A stretch of DNA of 64,000 nucleotides from Rhabdophis nuchalis (taxonomy: Eukaryota > Chordata > Lepidosauria > Squamata > Natricidae), in assembly GCA_039707465.1 (NCBI GenBank), contig CM077643.1, positions 48,020,605-48,084,604 of the forward strand, written 5' to 3'. The notes below the pieces were generated by a model, which saw only the letters and a program-made list of their open reading frames with translations, ran no database searches and was not told the origin of the DNA. A program made the position numbers and the translations under genes. Below, piece after piece: positions 22,566 to 34,189 of this stretch; the stretch's first letter is position 1, and every line of letters begins with the position of its first letter.

Positions 22566-23936
22566 CATTCATTTAGAGAGATAGAAGAACATTTTCCCCT
22601 GTTTATGAATAGCTAAATTAAAATCGGGAGCTAAATGCCATAGACATTTTTAATATAACAAAGCAGAACTAAACAGTTTATGTTAAGAAAGTATTAAGTG
22701 CTATTTAGTTGGAGTTGCTTGGTTGAGGAATGGGCTAAAGCTCTTGCACAGTAATAGGACAGATTGATCATGAGCTACAGGATGTTTGATTTCAATTATT
22801 GCATGTAAAAATGATGCAGCCATTTATTAAATTTTAAGAGAATAATTACTTTTTCGCACTGGACTTTATATATTGGATGTCTATGTTTATGAAACAAATT
22901 AAAGCTCTGGATTTGTTTATGTATTCTTTTTGAACAACTAATAACATTCAGTGGCAAAGGCATGCAAAAATTAAAAAGGGAAAGGAGCAAATAGTTCTTT
23001 ACATATATAGCAGAAAGATATAGTTTAAATTCTGTTCCTTTTCCCATTAAGCAATGGGGATTAGGATTGTATCATCTATATTCCATTTTTCTAAAAAGAA
23101 ATCTAGCATACAAATCAGCAAAATGTAGCAGCACTGTTCATCAGTATGAGAAGAACATATAGAAAATTCTCATCACTGCTTGTATGCAAGGTCACATATT
23201 TATCTTGTTAGTTTTACTATTATCTGCCTCAACCGAGTGTCCTGTGTTGTTTTAAGAATACTGTGAAACATCTGATTTAGGAAGGCTGCTCTTTGTTACT
23301 CAAATTTTCACAAAGGGTATGTAAACGTATTACAGAATATGATCAGGATTAGAATAATGGCTCTTGAAATCCAGATGTCTTCAATTTTGATTCCATAATT
23401 CCAAGCCAATGTGAAAATAAAAGTCCACACATGTCTGATGCATTACTTAGTTATTCGTGCTCTCTCCCTCCATCTCTCTTTGTGTAGCACTTCTGTATTG
23501 TACTACTATTTGACTGAGCAAAATTTTAATAGGGATGTATGTTACCCATATTTGACTGTTCAGGGTCACAAACAGCAAGCCAAGACACAGTTCAACATCA
23601 TAAGAACGGTGTAATCTGTGGAAAATGAGTAGTTTCCCCAAATGTTGCAGTCTTAGTAAAATCAAGCATATGAAGACTGCGTCCTGAATAGGAGAGAGAA
23701 AGTTGTGAAAAAGCAGGATACAGAGGCAATATTTTTATTTTAAAGATTATGACTGAGGGTGACTTTGCTTACAAAAGTCTTATATCTTTGATGGTAGGCG
23801 TTCTAATTCTTCCATGTATATTGAAAGAATGCTTGAAACAAGAAGTCCTGTTTATTAGAATAATTTATACTTTCTGTTTTGTTTTATTTAGAAAATACTT
23901 TACTATTTAATTAATAATAGCTCTGCCTTTGTTTAG

Positions 23937-24016
23937 TTTTTGATGACGGTGATGAGAGGACATTGAGACGGACCTCGCTGTGTTTGAAGGGGGAGAGGCA
24001 CTTTGCTGAAAGTGAG
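23937..24016 (+). CDS. ARID4A: ARID4A exon 6: end of Tudor domain
   Basis: 80 nt complete Val92 and encode [20 protein letters not shown] then HFAESE (to residue 118). The acceptor is CTTTGTTTAG and the donor GTAGGA. The FDDGDE-R-L turn is a conserved Tudor signature. The following intron is only 90 bp. Confidence 0.95.
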
Positions 24017-24106
24017 GTAGGATTTTACAGTTGTTGTTGTTTTAAATGCTATTTCACTTTTTATTGGAAAATCAGCAAAACTGTCTTTTCTAATTTCCTT
24101 CCTCAG

Positions 24107-24201
24107 ACACTTGACCAACTGCCACTAACAAATCCAGAGCACTTTGGAACACCTGTAATTGGAAAGAAATCTAACAGAGGAAGAAGGTCATCTCTTCCTA
24201 T
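24107..24201 (+). CDS. ARID4A: ARID4A exon 7: linker after Tudor
   Basis: 95 nt encode residues 119-149 ([20 protein letters not shown] then [11 protein letters not shown]). The exon ends two bases into Ile150. The donor is GTGAGT. The basic GRRSS stretch is conserved in ARID4 proteins. Confidence 0.95.
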
Positions 24202-24759
24202 GTGAGTAACTTTTACGGTGCCATATATTTGTAATTATTTTCCTTATCTGGGATGAGATAAAGTAATTGTGTATGTCTTATACAAATGTACTTGACAATT
24301 TGGGGAATTGAACTTTATGTTTTTTCACAGTCTACTGGTCTTTTTATTATATTTGTCAAGTAAAGGAGGGAGGGTCAAGTTGGTGCAAACAATAAAGCTA
24401 TTTGTTTAAAACGTGCCTAATGATTATAGAACTAGTTGATAATACTTTGGACTCAGAGGAGGAAGTTGCAGCTCTAGGCCAGTTGTTTACAATCTGTAGA
24501 ACAGCTCCCGAGGTGGTAAAGAATGAGGGAGCGCAATACTTTTGGACAAGAATAGTGGCAGAAGCATGCAGAACCCATGTGCTAAGCAACAGGAGATGCC
24601 TTCCTGGATTTCTTACAAATTTAGATACTTATGCTAGGGTAACTTAGAAATGCATTTCTAGTCCCTTATTCTGTGAAAGACTTTAAAATGTGATGGAGGA
24701 CAAAAGCGACCATGGGGCTGATTTCCTATAAATATTGCTATTCAGTGTCTGGTAATACA

Positions 24760-25906
24760 GGAATTATGTATTACTTCAATAAGGCATTTGATAAAGAAGA
24801 CCATAACCTATTAGATAAAGTAGAAAAATGTGGGTTAGACAGCATCACCATCAGATGGATTCCAACTGGCTGACCAACCGCACTCAACGTGTAGTCCTCA
24901 ATGGAACTGCATCTACATGGAAGTATGCAGTGGAGTACCCCAAGGCTCTGTTTTAGGCCCAGTACTCTTCAACATCTTCATCAGTGATTTGGATGAGGGG
25001 ATAAATGGGGAACTCATCAAATTTGCAGACGACACCAAGCTGGCAGGAATAGCCAACACTCCAGAAGATAGGCTTAAGATACAGAAGGATCTTGACAAAC
25101 TTGAACATTGGGCACTATCTAACAAAATGAAATTCAATTGTGAAAAAAGTAAGGTTCTACATATAGGCAAGAAAAACAAAATGCACAGGTACAGTATAGG
25201 TGGTACCTTGCTCAATAGTAGCAACTGTGAGAGGGATCTTGGAATCCTAGTGGACAACCATTTAAATATGAGCCAGCAGTGTGCAGCAGCTGCCAAAAAA
25301 GCCAACACAGTTCTAGGCTGCATAAACAGAGGGATAGAATCTAGATCACGTGAAGTGTTAATGCCACTGTATAGTGCCTTGGTAAGGCCACACTTGGAAT
25401 ACTGCATACAGTTTTGGTCGCCACGATGTAGAAAAGACGTGGAGACTCTGGAAAGAGTGCAGAGAAGAGCAACCAAGATGATTAGGGGACTGGAGACTAA
25501 AACATATGAAGAACGGGTGCAGGAGCTGGGTATGTCTAGTTTGATGAAGAGAAGGACCAGGGGAGACATGATAGCAGTATTCCAATATCTCAGAGGGTGC
25601 CACAAAGAAGAGGGAGTCAAACTATTCTCCAAGGCACCTGGGGGCAGGACAAGAAGCAATGGGTGGAAACTAATCAAGGAGAGAAGCAACTTAGAACTAA
25701 GGAGAAATTTCCTGACAGTTAGAACAATTAACCTCTGGAACAGCTTGCCTCCAGAAGTTGTGAATGCCCCAACCCTGGAAGTCTTTAAGAAGATGTTAGA
25801 TAGCCATTTGTCTGAAATGGTATAAGGTTCCTGCCCACGCAGGGGTTGGACTAGAAGACCTACAAGGTCCCTTCCAACTCAGCTATTGTATTGTATTGTA
25901 TTGTAT
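24760..25906 (+). mobile_element. CR1 LINE, 5' truncated, with (TTGTA)n tail
   Basis: The plus-strand retroposon lies in intron 7. An RT segment in broken frames (KAFDKEDHNLLDKV) starts near 24,780. The 3' UTR 'ggttggactagaagacctac' and 'aaggtcccttccaactcagc' is the diagnostic CR1 end. It is followed by five TTGTA units (25,881-25,906). Confidence 0.88.
24917..25825 (+). pseudogene. CR1 reverse transcriptase C-terminal part (302 codons open)
   Basis: [20 protein letters not shown] and the catalytic FADDTKLAG box are intact. The CR1 C-terminal block (LRRNFLTVRTINLWNSLPPE and VFKKMLDSHLSEMV) follows, and the frame ends at a natural position. The N-terminal RT and endonuclease are missing or frameshifted, so the copy cannot encode a full protein. 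The open frame suggests moderate age. Confidence 0.88.
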
Positions 25907-26104
25907 GCAAAAATGTTGTATTTATATAGCGTTCATTATATATGCAATTGTGATTTTAGCTTTCCTTAGAGCAGGTCTGTTTATTATTTCTTTCTAATTT
26001 CTGTTCTAATTTGCATATTCCATTGTTTAAAAGAGGAGATAAACAATGAACAATTTGGGTAGGTAGTCATTCCTGAATGTATCAATAGGGCACCCTTTAA
26101 ATAC

Positions 26105-26220
26105 TCCAAATCAGTATTTCTCCACCTAAGCAACTTTGAGATGTGTGAACTTCAACTCTGATAATTCCCTGGCAAGCATTCTAGCTCGAGAATTCTGGGA
26201 GTTGAAATCTGCTCTACATG
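26105..26220. mobile_element. Diverged hAT-type palindromic MITE
   Basis: 'gtgaacttcaactctgataa' at about 26,145 and 'gagaattctgggagttgaaa' at about 26,190 form diverged inverted arms around a short centre. It is the same motif as in the better-preserved copies at 5342 and 56,005. No target duplication can be recognised. Confidence 0.5.
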
Positions 26221-26625
26221 AAAACCTCATACTTCAACATATGGGTAAAAGCATATAAATCCAGTGATTCTCATTTCTCATCTCAATATTTAGTTTCATA
26301 AACATTTGTAAATGATCTCTAAGGTGCTTTTTTGAAAGACAACTGGACTTTCTTGGGTTTTTTCCTTGCCTGTTGAAAGAGCACCTTTGGGATAATCATG
26401 ACCTGGATGATCGAGAATCTCCAGAGACATTTGTAAATTAGCATCAGAATGTCTACTAATGCTACTTTTAAACATTCTTCTATTTGCTGATTTGTTTCTC
26501 ACAAATTTCCAAGAACCTCTGTCACATTGAACTCAATATCCAATAGCTACGATGAAGTTAGTCTCCTTTTGAGTATTACTTTCACATTCTGACAGTGTAA
26601 ATCTTTACATGCCTAATTCTTTTAG

Positions 26626-26758
26626 CAATGAAGATGAAAAAGAGGAAGAAACTAGTGAAGAGGAAGAGGAAGATAAGAGACGTCTTAATGATGAATTGCT
26701 TGGTAAAATTGTCAGTGTGGTATCCAGTACTGAAAAGGGAGAATGGTATCCAGCTTTG
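26626..26758 (+). CDS. ARID4A: ARID4A exon 8: acidic linker and start of PWWP-like region
   Basis: 133 nt complete Ile150 and encode 44 codons. An acidic run ([18 protein letters not shown]) comes first, then [20 protein letters not shown] and WYPAL, the start of the RBB1NT/PWWP-like domain. The acceptor is TTCTTTTAG and the donor GTAAGT. Confidence 0.95.
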
Positions 26759-27054
26759 GTAAGTAAGAATTTAAAAGTCTTAAGAATGACATAAAAATGA
26801 TATTTTCCCCAAAATTCATGATACTTGCTTCTTGGAAGCACAATGCTTGACTTCTAAGTCTGTACTTTATGGCAAAAAAGCTGCTAGCCATTATTTAGAA
26901 TTTATGTAATTGATAGAGTAGCTTTATAGTAATAATAATATATTTTCACATCAGCTGTCTCAGAGTATATCAAATTTTTTGACTTCTAGTTTTCATTTGA
27001 ACATACCTATAAATATATTTTAAATATATTCTATGTAAGTATATATTCTACTAA

Positions 27055-27245
27055 AGGTGTTGGACTGGCAGTGAAGAGACCCAGATTTAAATCTAACCTT
27101 TGCCGCAGAAGCTCACTGGATGACTCTGGACCACCACTCTTCCGCCTTCTAATCTACCTCACAGGATTATTGTAGCTAAAATGTGAGGATTGAATTCTGT
27201 GATTCTTTTTTGAGCTACTGCATAGAAAAACAGGAGAGAAATCCA
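27055..27245 (+). mobile_element. Old tRNA-like SINE copy
   Basis: 'gtgttggactggcagtgaag' and 'agacccagatttaaatctaa' resemble a tRNA-derived SINE head with a B-box-like stretch. 'ctcacaggattattgt' matches the body of an old reptile SINE family. A shorter copy lies at about 54,960-55,100. Confidence 0.55.
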
Positions 27246-27369
27246 ACAAAAAATGGTAGTATTCTACAGAAATCAGCTCTGTACTTCTGATTTATATGCT
27301 GTCCATTCTCTTTATATAGTTCAGTAAAAGATCAGTATTAAAACAGGAGTCACGTATGAGATGGGCAGC

Positions 27370-27582
27370 CATATAAATCAGAGTTGAAATCCAGCAGGTT
27401 CTGACAGGTTCTGGAGAACCGGTAGCAGAAATTTTGAGTAGTTCGGAGAACCGGCAAATACCACCTCTGAGTGGCCCGAGTGAGGTGGGAATGGAGATTT
27501 GGCAGTATCCTTCCCCTGCCATGCCCACTAAGCCACACCCACAGAACCAGTAGTAAAAACATTTGAATTTCATCACTAATAT
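27370..27582. mobile_element. hAT-like repeat of the 'gagaaccgg' family
   Basis: 'ggttctggagaaccgg' and 'ttcggagaaccgg' sit inside ends 'gagttgaaatccagcagg' and 'tgaatttcatcacta'. The ends resemble those of the better-preserved copy at 56,807-56,943. No clean target duplication is seen. Confidence 0.5.
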
Positions 27583-27694
27583 AAATCCAATAAATGAGTG
27601 AGTAAGTGAATGCGTGACAGATATAAAACACCAAATAAAGTTGCAATGATAGGCCTAAATAAATATGTAAATATACCAGGAAGTAGTGTTTCAG

Positions 27695-30410
27695 CTGTAT
27701 GGCAATTTTATTTATTCAAATTTGTTATAGCTCCCCAATTCTAGTGGACTCTGGGTAGTGTACAATACCAAAAAAATCCATAAAAACAAATAAAATATAG
27801 AAGCACACATGCAAACCCAGACTAAAACTGTGTTAAAAACAATGCAATAAAACCTCTCCCAAATACACATTGAAGAAAGGGCTCAGCTGCCACACCAGGT
27901 AAATCTGTACAAAGCATTCCTGGTCACAACTGCCACAATTAAAGCAATAGCTACAAGTGCAGAAGGGCCTTTGGGTTGTTCACCAATATCAATTGGGGAA
28001 GTGCAGCCTCATTAAAAACCAATAATGGTAACATCTCCAACCCCATGGGCCCAAATAGCCACTGTCACTCAGTTTTGTTAAGATTGTGCCCAAGTTTGTT
28101 TTACCTCATCTGGATCCAAACAGCCTCCAGACACTGGATCAATGTTATCAGTTGCTTCACCTCTGCAGACCAGGATTGAGATGCAAAGCTAGGTTTTTTC
28201 AGCATATTGATAATACTGAACTGGTAACTGGCCTCTCTCAGTGGCTCACATAGATCAGTGTTTCTCAACCATGGCAACTTTAAAATGCATGACATTCAAC
28301 TCACAGAGTTTCTCAGCCATGTGTTGAAGCCCACGCATCTTAAAGTTGCCAAGGCTGAGAAGTACTTATTAGAGGTGTCTAATGTACAATCACAATTGAG
28401 AATGACTTTGAGAGATAAGAAGAAATCTTTCCTATGGTGGGGCCCCCAGTGGCTTAATGCTCAGAGGAGGAAACAAAGAATCCACTGCAATTGAATGAGC
28501 TGTTAAAAGCAGTGGTTTTATTTTTATTTTGCATGGTGTCGTGAAATGCAGCATAAAATTCACAGAAACAAAATTTTAAATGTGTATCAAAATATGACAC
28601 ACCAGAGTGAATTATTCTAAGAAAACACAGTATGAGGCAGGAAGAAAATTATGAATAAAATTAAATTATGTATTAGCAGTTTACTAAAGTGACTAAACCT
28701 GTGGCTGGCTATCTAGATCATTTAGCCATTGGATAGCAGTGCCCTCTAGATGATGTATTTCATGCAGAGATCTAGGGAACCTTCTAAGGGGACATTCCAT
28801 TGCAATAGGATGTAAAGTTTGTCGGATGTCCTACAGTGCCAGTTAAGGACTATCAACCAGCCTCCATTTATATTTCCAGTATTGGCACCTGCCACAGATC
28901 AGGTTGAGTGCTGTCCAGATTTTCCTTGGGATATCAATGCCGAAGGGGCATTGTACTGGATCAGACACTAAATTAAACAGATCTAAGTTAGAAGTTGCCC
29001 ACTCCCAAAACAATGTAGCCTAGCGTCCTCATGGTGCACCCTGGGAAATGGGATCTGTCATGGCTAAATAGTCTATAGTACATTTGGCCTGGTGGACCTC
29101 TTCAGGATCTCCCAGCAGGAAGCAGCAGTATGAATACCAAAAAATGGTGAGATTTGTATGTTCAGGCTTGCAAGATTCTGTTCATGAAGCTTTATAATAA
29201 AGTAGAATTAGCCCATCTAGTTGTATTTCCTATCTGGTTTACCTCAACATAAGAGGCTCTGGATGGGATCTGTTCCTCCTGCCCTTTCCCACATGAGCAT
29301 CACCTAGAACCAACCACTGAGGAAGGTTATGAAACAATGAAGCACAGTGCTACTCCTAAGCCCCTGCAGCTAGTCCCAGAAGGATAGTGGTTAACAGTGT
29401 CAAAAGCTGTTGAGAGATCAAGGAGAACTAGAATGGATGTCCCACCCTGTTTCAAACGTAATGAACAAGCACAACCTGTGCTTTCTGCATATCATGCCCT
29501 GGTTTGAAACCACACTGAAAAGGATCCAACAATGACCTCTTGAGGAAGGGACATACTATTGGTGGGACCACCGTTCCCTCTCAAATAGGCTGAAATCACC
29601 TCGTGAAGTCAACCTGTGGTCATCTCTCAGGCTGCTTTAATAATAGGAGGAGCAAGGATCTAACAAATAAAGGGCTAAGTTAACAGACAGAGAACTTGTC
29701 TACTTGTTTGGGTGCAACTCAAAGAATAAGATTCAGTCCAGATAACACCACAAAAGTCTGCCTGAGCAACTTGACTAGCAACTTTGACTTGCTTAGTCAG
29801 GGTTAATCAATCCTAAGTGATTTGTCTGCTCTGCCAGATTAATTGATTATTCTTTACCTAGGTCCTGCAGATGATTCTGTGATCCATCTATCACCAATAG
29901 ATTGACTAACAGCAGCTACTATGGGGTAGAGAAATAGTGATGTTTTGCAGACCTTATATCTGTAATGTACATTTGTACTTGTATTCAGTTGGATTCACTC
30001 TTTGTCTTTCTCCAGAGACACTCCAGTTTTTATTTCTGGTGTTTCACCTACTGGAGCTCTTCAGAAAACCAGGGAACATCCCAGGATTGGTTTACAGAGA
30101 GAGTTTGTATAGGAACAATATGCCTATTATAGGCTATAGCCAAAGCCTCAGCTGAACTGCCTGACAGGTGTTCAAGAAAATCCCAAGCTCCCTCTGGAAG
30201 CCAACAGGGTTCATCAGGCGTCTAAGGAGGGTCAACCTAACTTGCCCATTCTCCCTCCGGAGGTAGGTAGGACCCAGAATGTTAAGAGGCAACCAAAGAG
30301 AGTTATGTTCATGGCAATGAACTACTAATAATATCTCCAACACAAGATTACAGTGCAACTGCCCTGAGACATCCCCCCGCCCCCCGTAATTCTGAACCAA
30401 GGGGGGAAAT
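27695..30410 (-). mobile_element. Ancient L2-type LINE copy, fragmented
   Basis: Several blocks align by eye with the young copy at 7318-10,239 in the same orientation and order: the 3' end near 27,700-27,790, the RT region near 27,990-28,140 ('agcctccagacactgg'), near 29,340-29,650 ('gtgtcaaaagctgttgagag'), and the 5' part near 30,180-30,260 ('gttcatcaggcgtctaagga'). Many indels and stops are present, and a hAT-like insertion lies at 28,255-28,370. It is much older than the other two long copies. Confidence 0.7.
28255..28370. mobile_element. hAT-type MITE inside the ancient LINE
   Basis: 'cagtgtttctcaaccatggc' and 'gttgccaaggctgagaagta' are inverted ends around 'cattcaactcacagagtttc', the common hAT-MITE centre. 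Its insertion inside the L2-type sequence shows it is the younger of the two. Confidence 0.6.
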
Positions 30411-30790
30411 ACAATCGCTTCTGTTGGTAATCTAATAGCATGAATGGGTTATATGGGAGTAAACTGTCATGTAAATAGCTTGACCTTATACCAGGTAACA
30501 TATTACATAATATTATGAGCTTCTCAGATTGGAGTTAGAGAATAGTCAGCCTCTATTGAAGCTGTTGAAGATGTGGAAGAATGTGGAAGCTGCAAGTATA
30601 GCAGACTGAATATAGGACACTGGACACTGGAAGATCCTTTTAAAAATCAGTCTGTTCCAATGATTTTGCAAATAAGATCTATGTTACTGTTTCTATTATG
30701 ATAATGGAGAACTTACAAGGTAAAAAAGAGTGATAATTGATTGGGTTGAGGTTTTAAAAGGACACTTAAAAGCCAAGCAGATGAGAGATT

Positions 30791-31770
30791 TACCGTATTT
30801 TTCGGAGTATAAGACACACTTTTTTCCCTCTAAAAAGAGGGTGAAAATCTGGTGGTTATGCATCGAATACAGCATTTTTGGCCTCCTGAAACCCCACCCC
30901 CTTCACCAAAATGGTCATGTCTAGCCTTATGGAGGCTTTCAGAGAATTCCTGGGGGTTGGGGAGGGCAGAAACAAGTAAAAAATGGGCCGTTTCCCGCCC
31001 CCAGCAGCACTCTATAAGCCTCCATAAGGCTATGCATGCATTTTTTTGACAAAAAACCAACCCGTTTTAGCTAAAACCAGACTTTTTTTTGCTCTTTTTT
31101 GGCCCCCCAAGTCCCCCAGGAGCATTCTGCAAGCCCCCCCAAGGCTATTCATGCCTTTTATTTTAAAGAAAACGGGCCCATTTTCGTGAAAAACGGGCCA
31201 TTTTGGGGAGGTTTTCAGAGTGCAAAAACGTTATTTTTTTCCTTTTGGAAAGTTCTTTAACTAATTGGTGAGAATTACGTGGATCAAATGCTGTTCCAGC
31301 AGGATCAAAGTTAGGTGCTGCAGATTATCAGTGATTTCCTTCTCCAGCATATGGATAGGTACATTTGGAAACATCTACCTACCTACCTACTCTCTCTCTC
31401 CCTACCTACCTACTGTATTTATCCCTCTCCCTAACTACCTACTGTATTTCTGTCTCTCCCCCCCCCTCTATCTACCTACCTTCTCTCCCTACCTATCTAC
31501 TGTATTTCTGTCCCTCTACCTACCTACCTACCTACCTACCTACCTACCTACCTACCTACCTACCTACCTACCTACCTACCTACCCTCTCCCTATCTACTG
31601 TATTTCTCCCTCTCTATCCCTCTATCTACCTACTCTCTCCCTACCTATCTACTGTATTTCTCTCTCTCTCCCCCTCTCTATCACTATCTACCTACCTATT
31701 TTTTAAAAAATTTGTCTCTTCATAACCTTGGTGCATCTTATACTTCTGTGCGTCTCCGAAAAATACGGTA
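30791..31770. mobile_element. Second copy of the TACCGTATTTTTC MITE
   Basis: The ends are TACCGTATTTTTCGGAGTAT and 'tccgaaaaatacggta'. The interior aligns with the copy at 307-1422, including the pyrimidine array (about 31,375-31,700) in the same relative position. The right end has lost part of the inverted repeat. No coding capacity is seen. Confidence 0.8.
31375..31700. repeat. (TACC)n/(TCTC)n pyrimidine microsatellite in MITE
   Basis: It includes a perfect run of CTAC units around 31,516-31,585 among TCTC stretches and 'actgtatttct' spacers. It is almost free of purines other than A on the + strand. Confidence 0.9.
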
Positions 31771-33355
31771 ATATTTATTTTTTATTTCTTTTATTTGCTA
31801 AATTTATTTGCTGTTTTGTTGCACAAGCAAATCCAAGAACCTTATTGTGCTTTGTGAGGAGGGACACATCAAATACAATCAAAGCAATGGAATAGATAGA
31901 TAATTATTGCTTAAAAGGATGAATCCAATTGGTATTGTCCTCAAAACATTATACAATCTCCCCACAATAAAACTCAAATATTAAGATGCTGCTCACTGAA
32001 AGCTGGATTATCTGTTTGATAAAACTCCAATAGATGTTTCCACCTATGCAATAAGGAAGGAAATCCATAGGAATTATCCTTTGCAAATGCCGTCACAAAC
32101 TCAGTTCCTATATTAAATTTCGTGGTCTGAATGACTCATTTTAATGCCTACTTTTGCATAATACTATATACTTATTTACTATTTCTGTCTTTATCAAATG
32201 AAAAATTTCTTCAAGATTAAATATTTGAAACGTGTTAATGGCAAAAATAAGCCAGAGAACTATTTCAGTTTAACTGTATTATTGTTAAAATATTACATGC
32301 TTAACTCTTACCTGCATACTTCTAAACTTCTTTTGTGTGTTATCTTCATTTAGCCCCAAATGGTGCATCATATCACAGAATTTTCAAATTAAGATACCTC
32401 AAATATTTGCTAATATAAACAATGAATACGAAATCCAGGACCCATTACAGTACTTTTGTGTAATTGAAATATCAAGGATCTTCATAAAGTTGTGGCTTCT
32501 GCAGCATTGCCACAAACATGTGGTCATGTTTTCCAATATTTTCTGCCAACTTCCGATAAGCAATCAGTGTGGAAGCTGGCAGGAGGTCAGAAGTTGCTCC
32601 TTTTCCCACTGTGGTTTTTGTTGTTGTTTTGCCTGCCCATGGTCATTCTGTTCTCTGATTAATCAGGAAATATGTCTGAAAAAATGACCCATCTAACCAT
32701 GAATTGTCTAGTATTTTCTAAAGCTACTGTAAATGAACCTCATCTGTTTGGTAGCAACTTTATATAAAAGGTTTTTTTGTTTTTTTTGCTAGCGCTACAT
32801 GGTTTTGCATCACATCCTCAGTCTTATCTGTTACTTCTAATGTTATTCTGCCTTCTCCACATTTTTTCATCAAGGGCCATTTTTTATCACTGAAACACCT
32901 GGCATATAAACCATATCTTTCAGAAAAAGTAGTAAAATTTATTATTGACATTAAGTATAATAGTGTGGATAGAATTGGATGCTAACTGACTCCCCAACTT
33001 CCACATCTTTAAATACAACAGATTAACACTAGATCAGATTTCATTTTGCTGTTAAATTCAAAGAGCAATTACTGTGTGTGTGGCAATAAAGAGTTTCATT
33101 TGAGTGTAAAAAGTATGATATACATGTCCTAAATTTAATATTAACTTATAATTTATTGGATGATCTCTAAAGAGAGGAGAAAAAATTATCTCCCTTCGTG
33201 GTGATTACTTAAGATTGTATTTTTTCTAGATAATTAAGTGTTGCACCTGGGAGATGCCATAACATAGTTGGAACCTTATTTACATAAACTATTGTTTTAA
33301 ACTAATGGAAAATGGAAACTCTGCTCAATCTAATGTTTTTTACTTGAAACTCCAG

Positions 33356-33435
33356 GTCTTATCCCCCAGCTGCAGCGATGACATTTTAGTGAAAAAGGAC
33401 CAGTGTTTAGTTCGTTCTTTTGCAGATTCCAAATT
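33356..33435 (+). CDS. ARID4A: ARID4A exon 9: PWWP-like region
   Basis: 80 nt encode residues 195-220 ([20 protein letters not shown] then SFADSK) plus two bases of Phe221. The acceptor is GAAACTCCAG and the donor GTGAGT. It lies after a 6.6-kb intron filled with LINE and MITE copies. Confidence 0.95.
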
Positions 33436-33479
33436 GTGAGTAAATTTTAGACAACATTCCTATATATAGCGGTGAAAAA

Positions 33480-33590
33480 TTGTGCGTGTGTATGAGTATA
33501 TTATTTATATGTGTATGTGTGTGCACGTATACATATGTGTATATGTATATATATGCATATATGTATATGTTGATAGATTATATATTATAA
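33480..33590. repeat. Imperfect (TG)n/(TATG)n alternating purine-pyrimidine tract
   Basis: 'tgtgtatgtgtgtgcacgta' grades into TATATG and TATA repeats just after exon 9. Alternating purine/pyrimidine tracts can adopt Z-DNA or cruciform structure. Confidence 0.8.
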
Positions 33591-34189
33591 ATATATATTG
33601 ATTTTTAACTTAGAGGCAGAAACCAGGAAGAAGCAACTTAAAAGTATTTAATAGGGAACTATTTATTTATTTTACTTCATTTGAGATGATCCTGCGGCAA
33701 GCACAACTATTTTGGAAATTTTAATTGTTGGTGACAATTAACAATTACATGCTGTGTGTAAAATTACAAAGCATGATTGAGAAAAAGGGCCACTGTAATA
33801 ATTAATTCTTCTTTTCCATTCCACTGGTGCACCTTATCTTGGAGTTCAACTGACATTTAAGTCAAAATATAGCTCTAGATAAACCTTGATGGAACCTACA
33901 TTTTTGGCAATTTGGAAGTATAGCATATGCTTCAGATTAATCGAGCAGACATTCCAGACATATACAATAAGCCATACATTTGAAGATTTCTTGTTATAGA
34001 CAATACTTTCACATGATAGTCTCTTTGTAGACCTTGCAGTGTTTTACCACTTTTACGATCAGCATATGCAGCAACTATTTTGTCAAGTGAGTTTTTATAG
34101 AATTGGAGTTCAAACTTTTGGATATTGGCTTAATCAAAATCACCAGTAAATCTGTGATAAAATTGGAATTTGAACCCAGATCCATGTTT

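Larger units (their letters stand above)
18014..23936 (+). other. ARID4A intron 5
   Basis: This is a 5.9-kb AT-rich intron. It contains a poly-G run (19,165-19,183), two L2-type 3' ends (about 20,609 and 22,430) and a MITE (21,074-21,323). The stretch 19,790-19,960 is more GC-rich, with two CCAAT motifs and an AATAAA, and is unassigned. I see no coding sequence. Confidence 0.55.
24202..26625 (+). other. ARID4A intron 7
   Basis: This intron contains the CR1 copy and a diverged hAT-type palindrome near 26,105-26,215 ('gagaattctgggagttgaaa' with its inverse). The stretch 24,402-24,647 is open for 81 codons but matches nothing I know. Confidence 0.5.
26759..33355 (+). other. ARID4A intron 8
   Basis: This 6.6-kb intron is largely built of the repeats listed separately (SINE, hAT-like, ancient L2-type LINE, MITE). 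The stretch from 31,771 to the acceptor at 33,355 shows no recognisable repeat or gene. Confidence 0.55.

Noticed and set aside
24402..24647. 81-codon open frame upstream of the CR1 copy
   Set aside because: No recognisable protein and no ATG-start support. It lies between repeats in an intron and is open by chance as far as can be seen.
31500..31590. Regular short direct repeats suggestive of a CRISPR array
   Set aside because: It is a simple tetranucleotide microsatellite without spacers, in vertebrate DNA.
31265..31771. Open frames with repeated YLPT units
   Set aside because: They are translations of the (TACC)n array in the second MITE copy.
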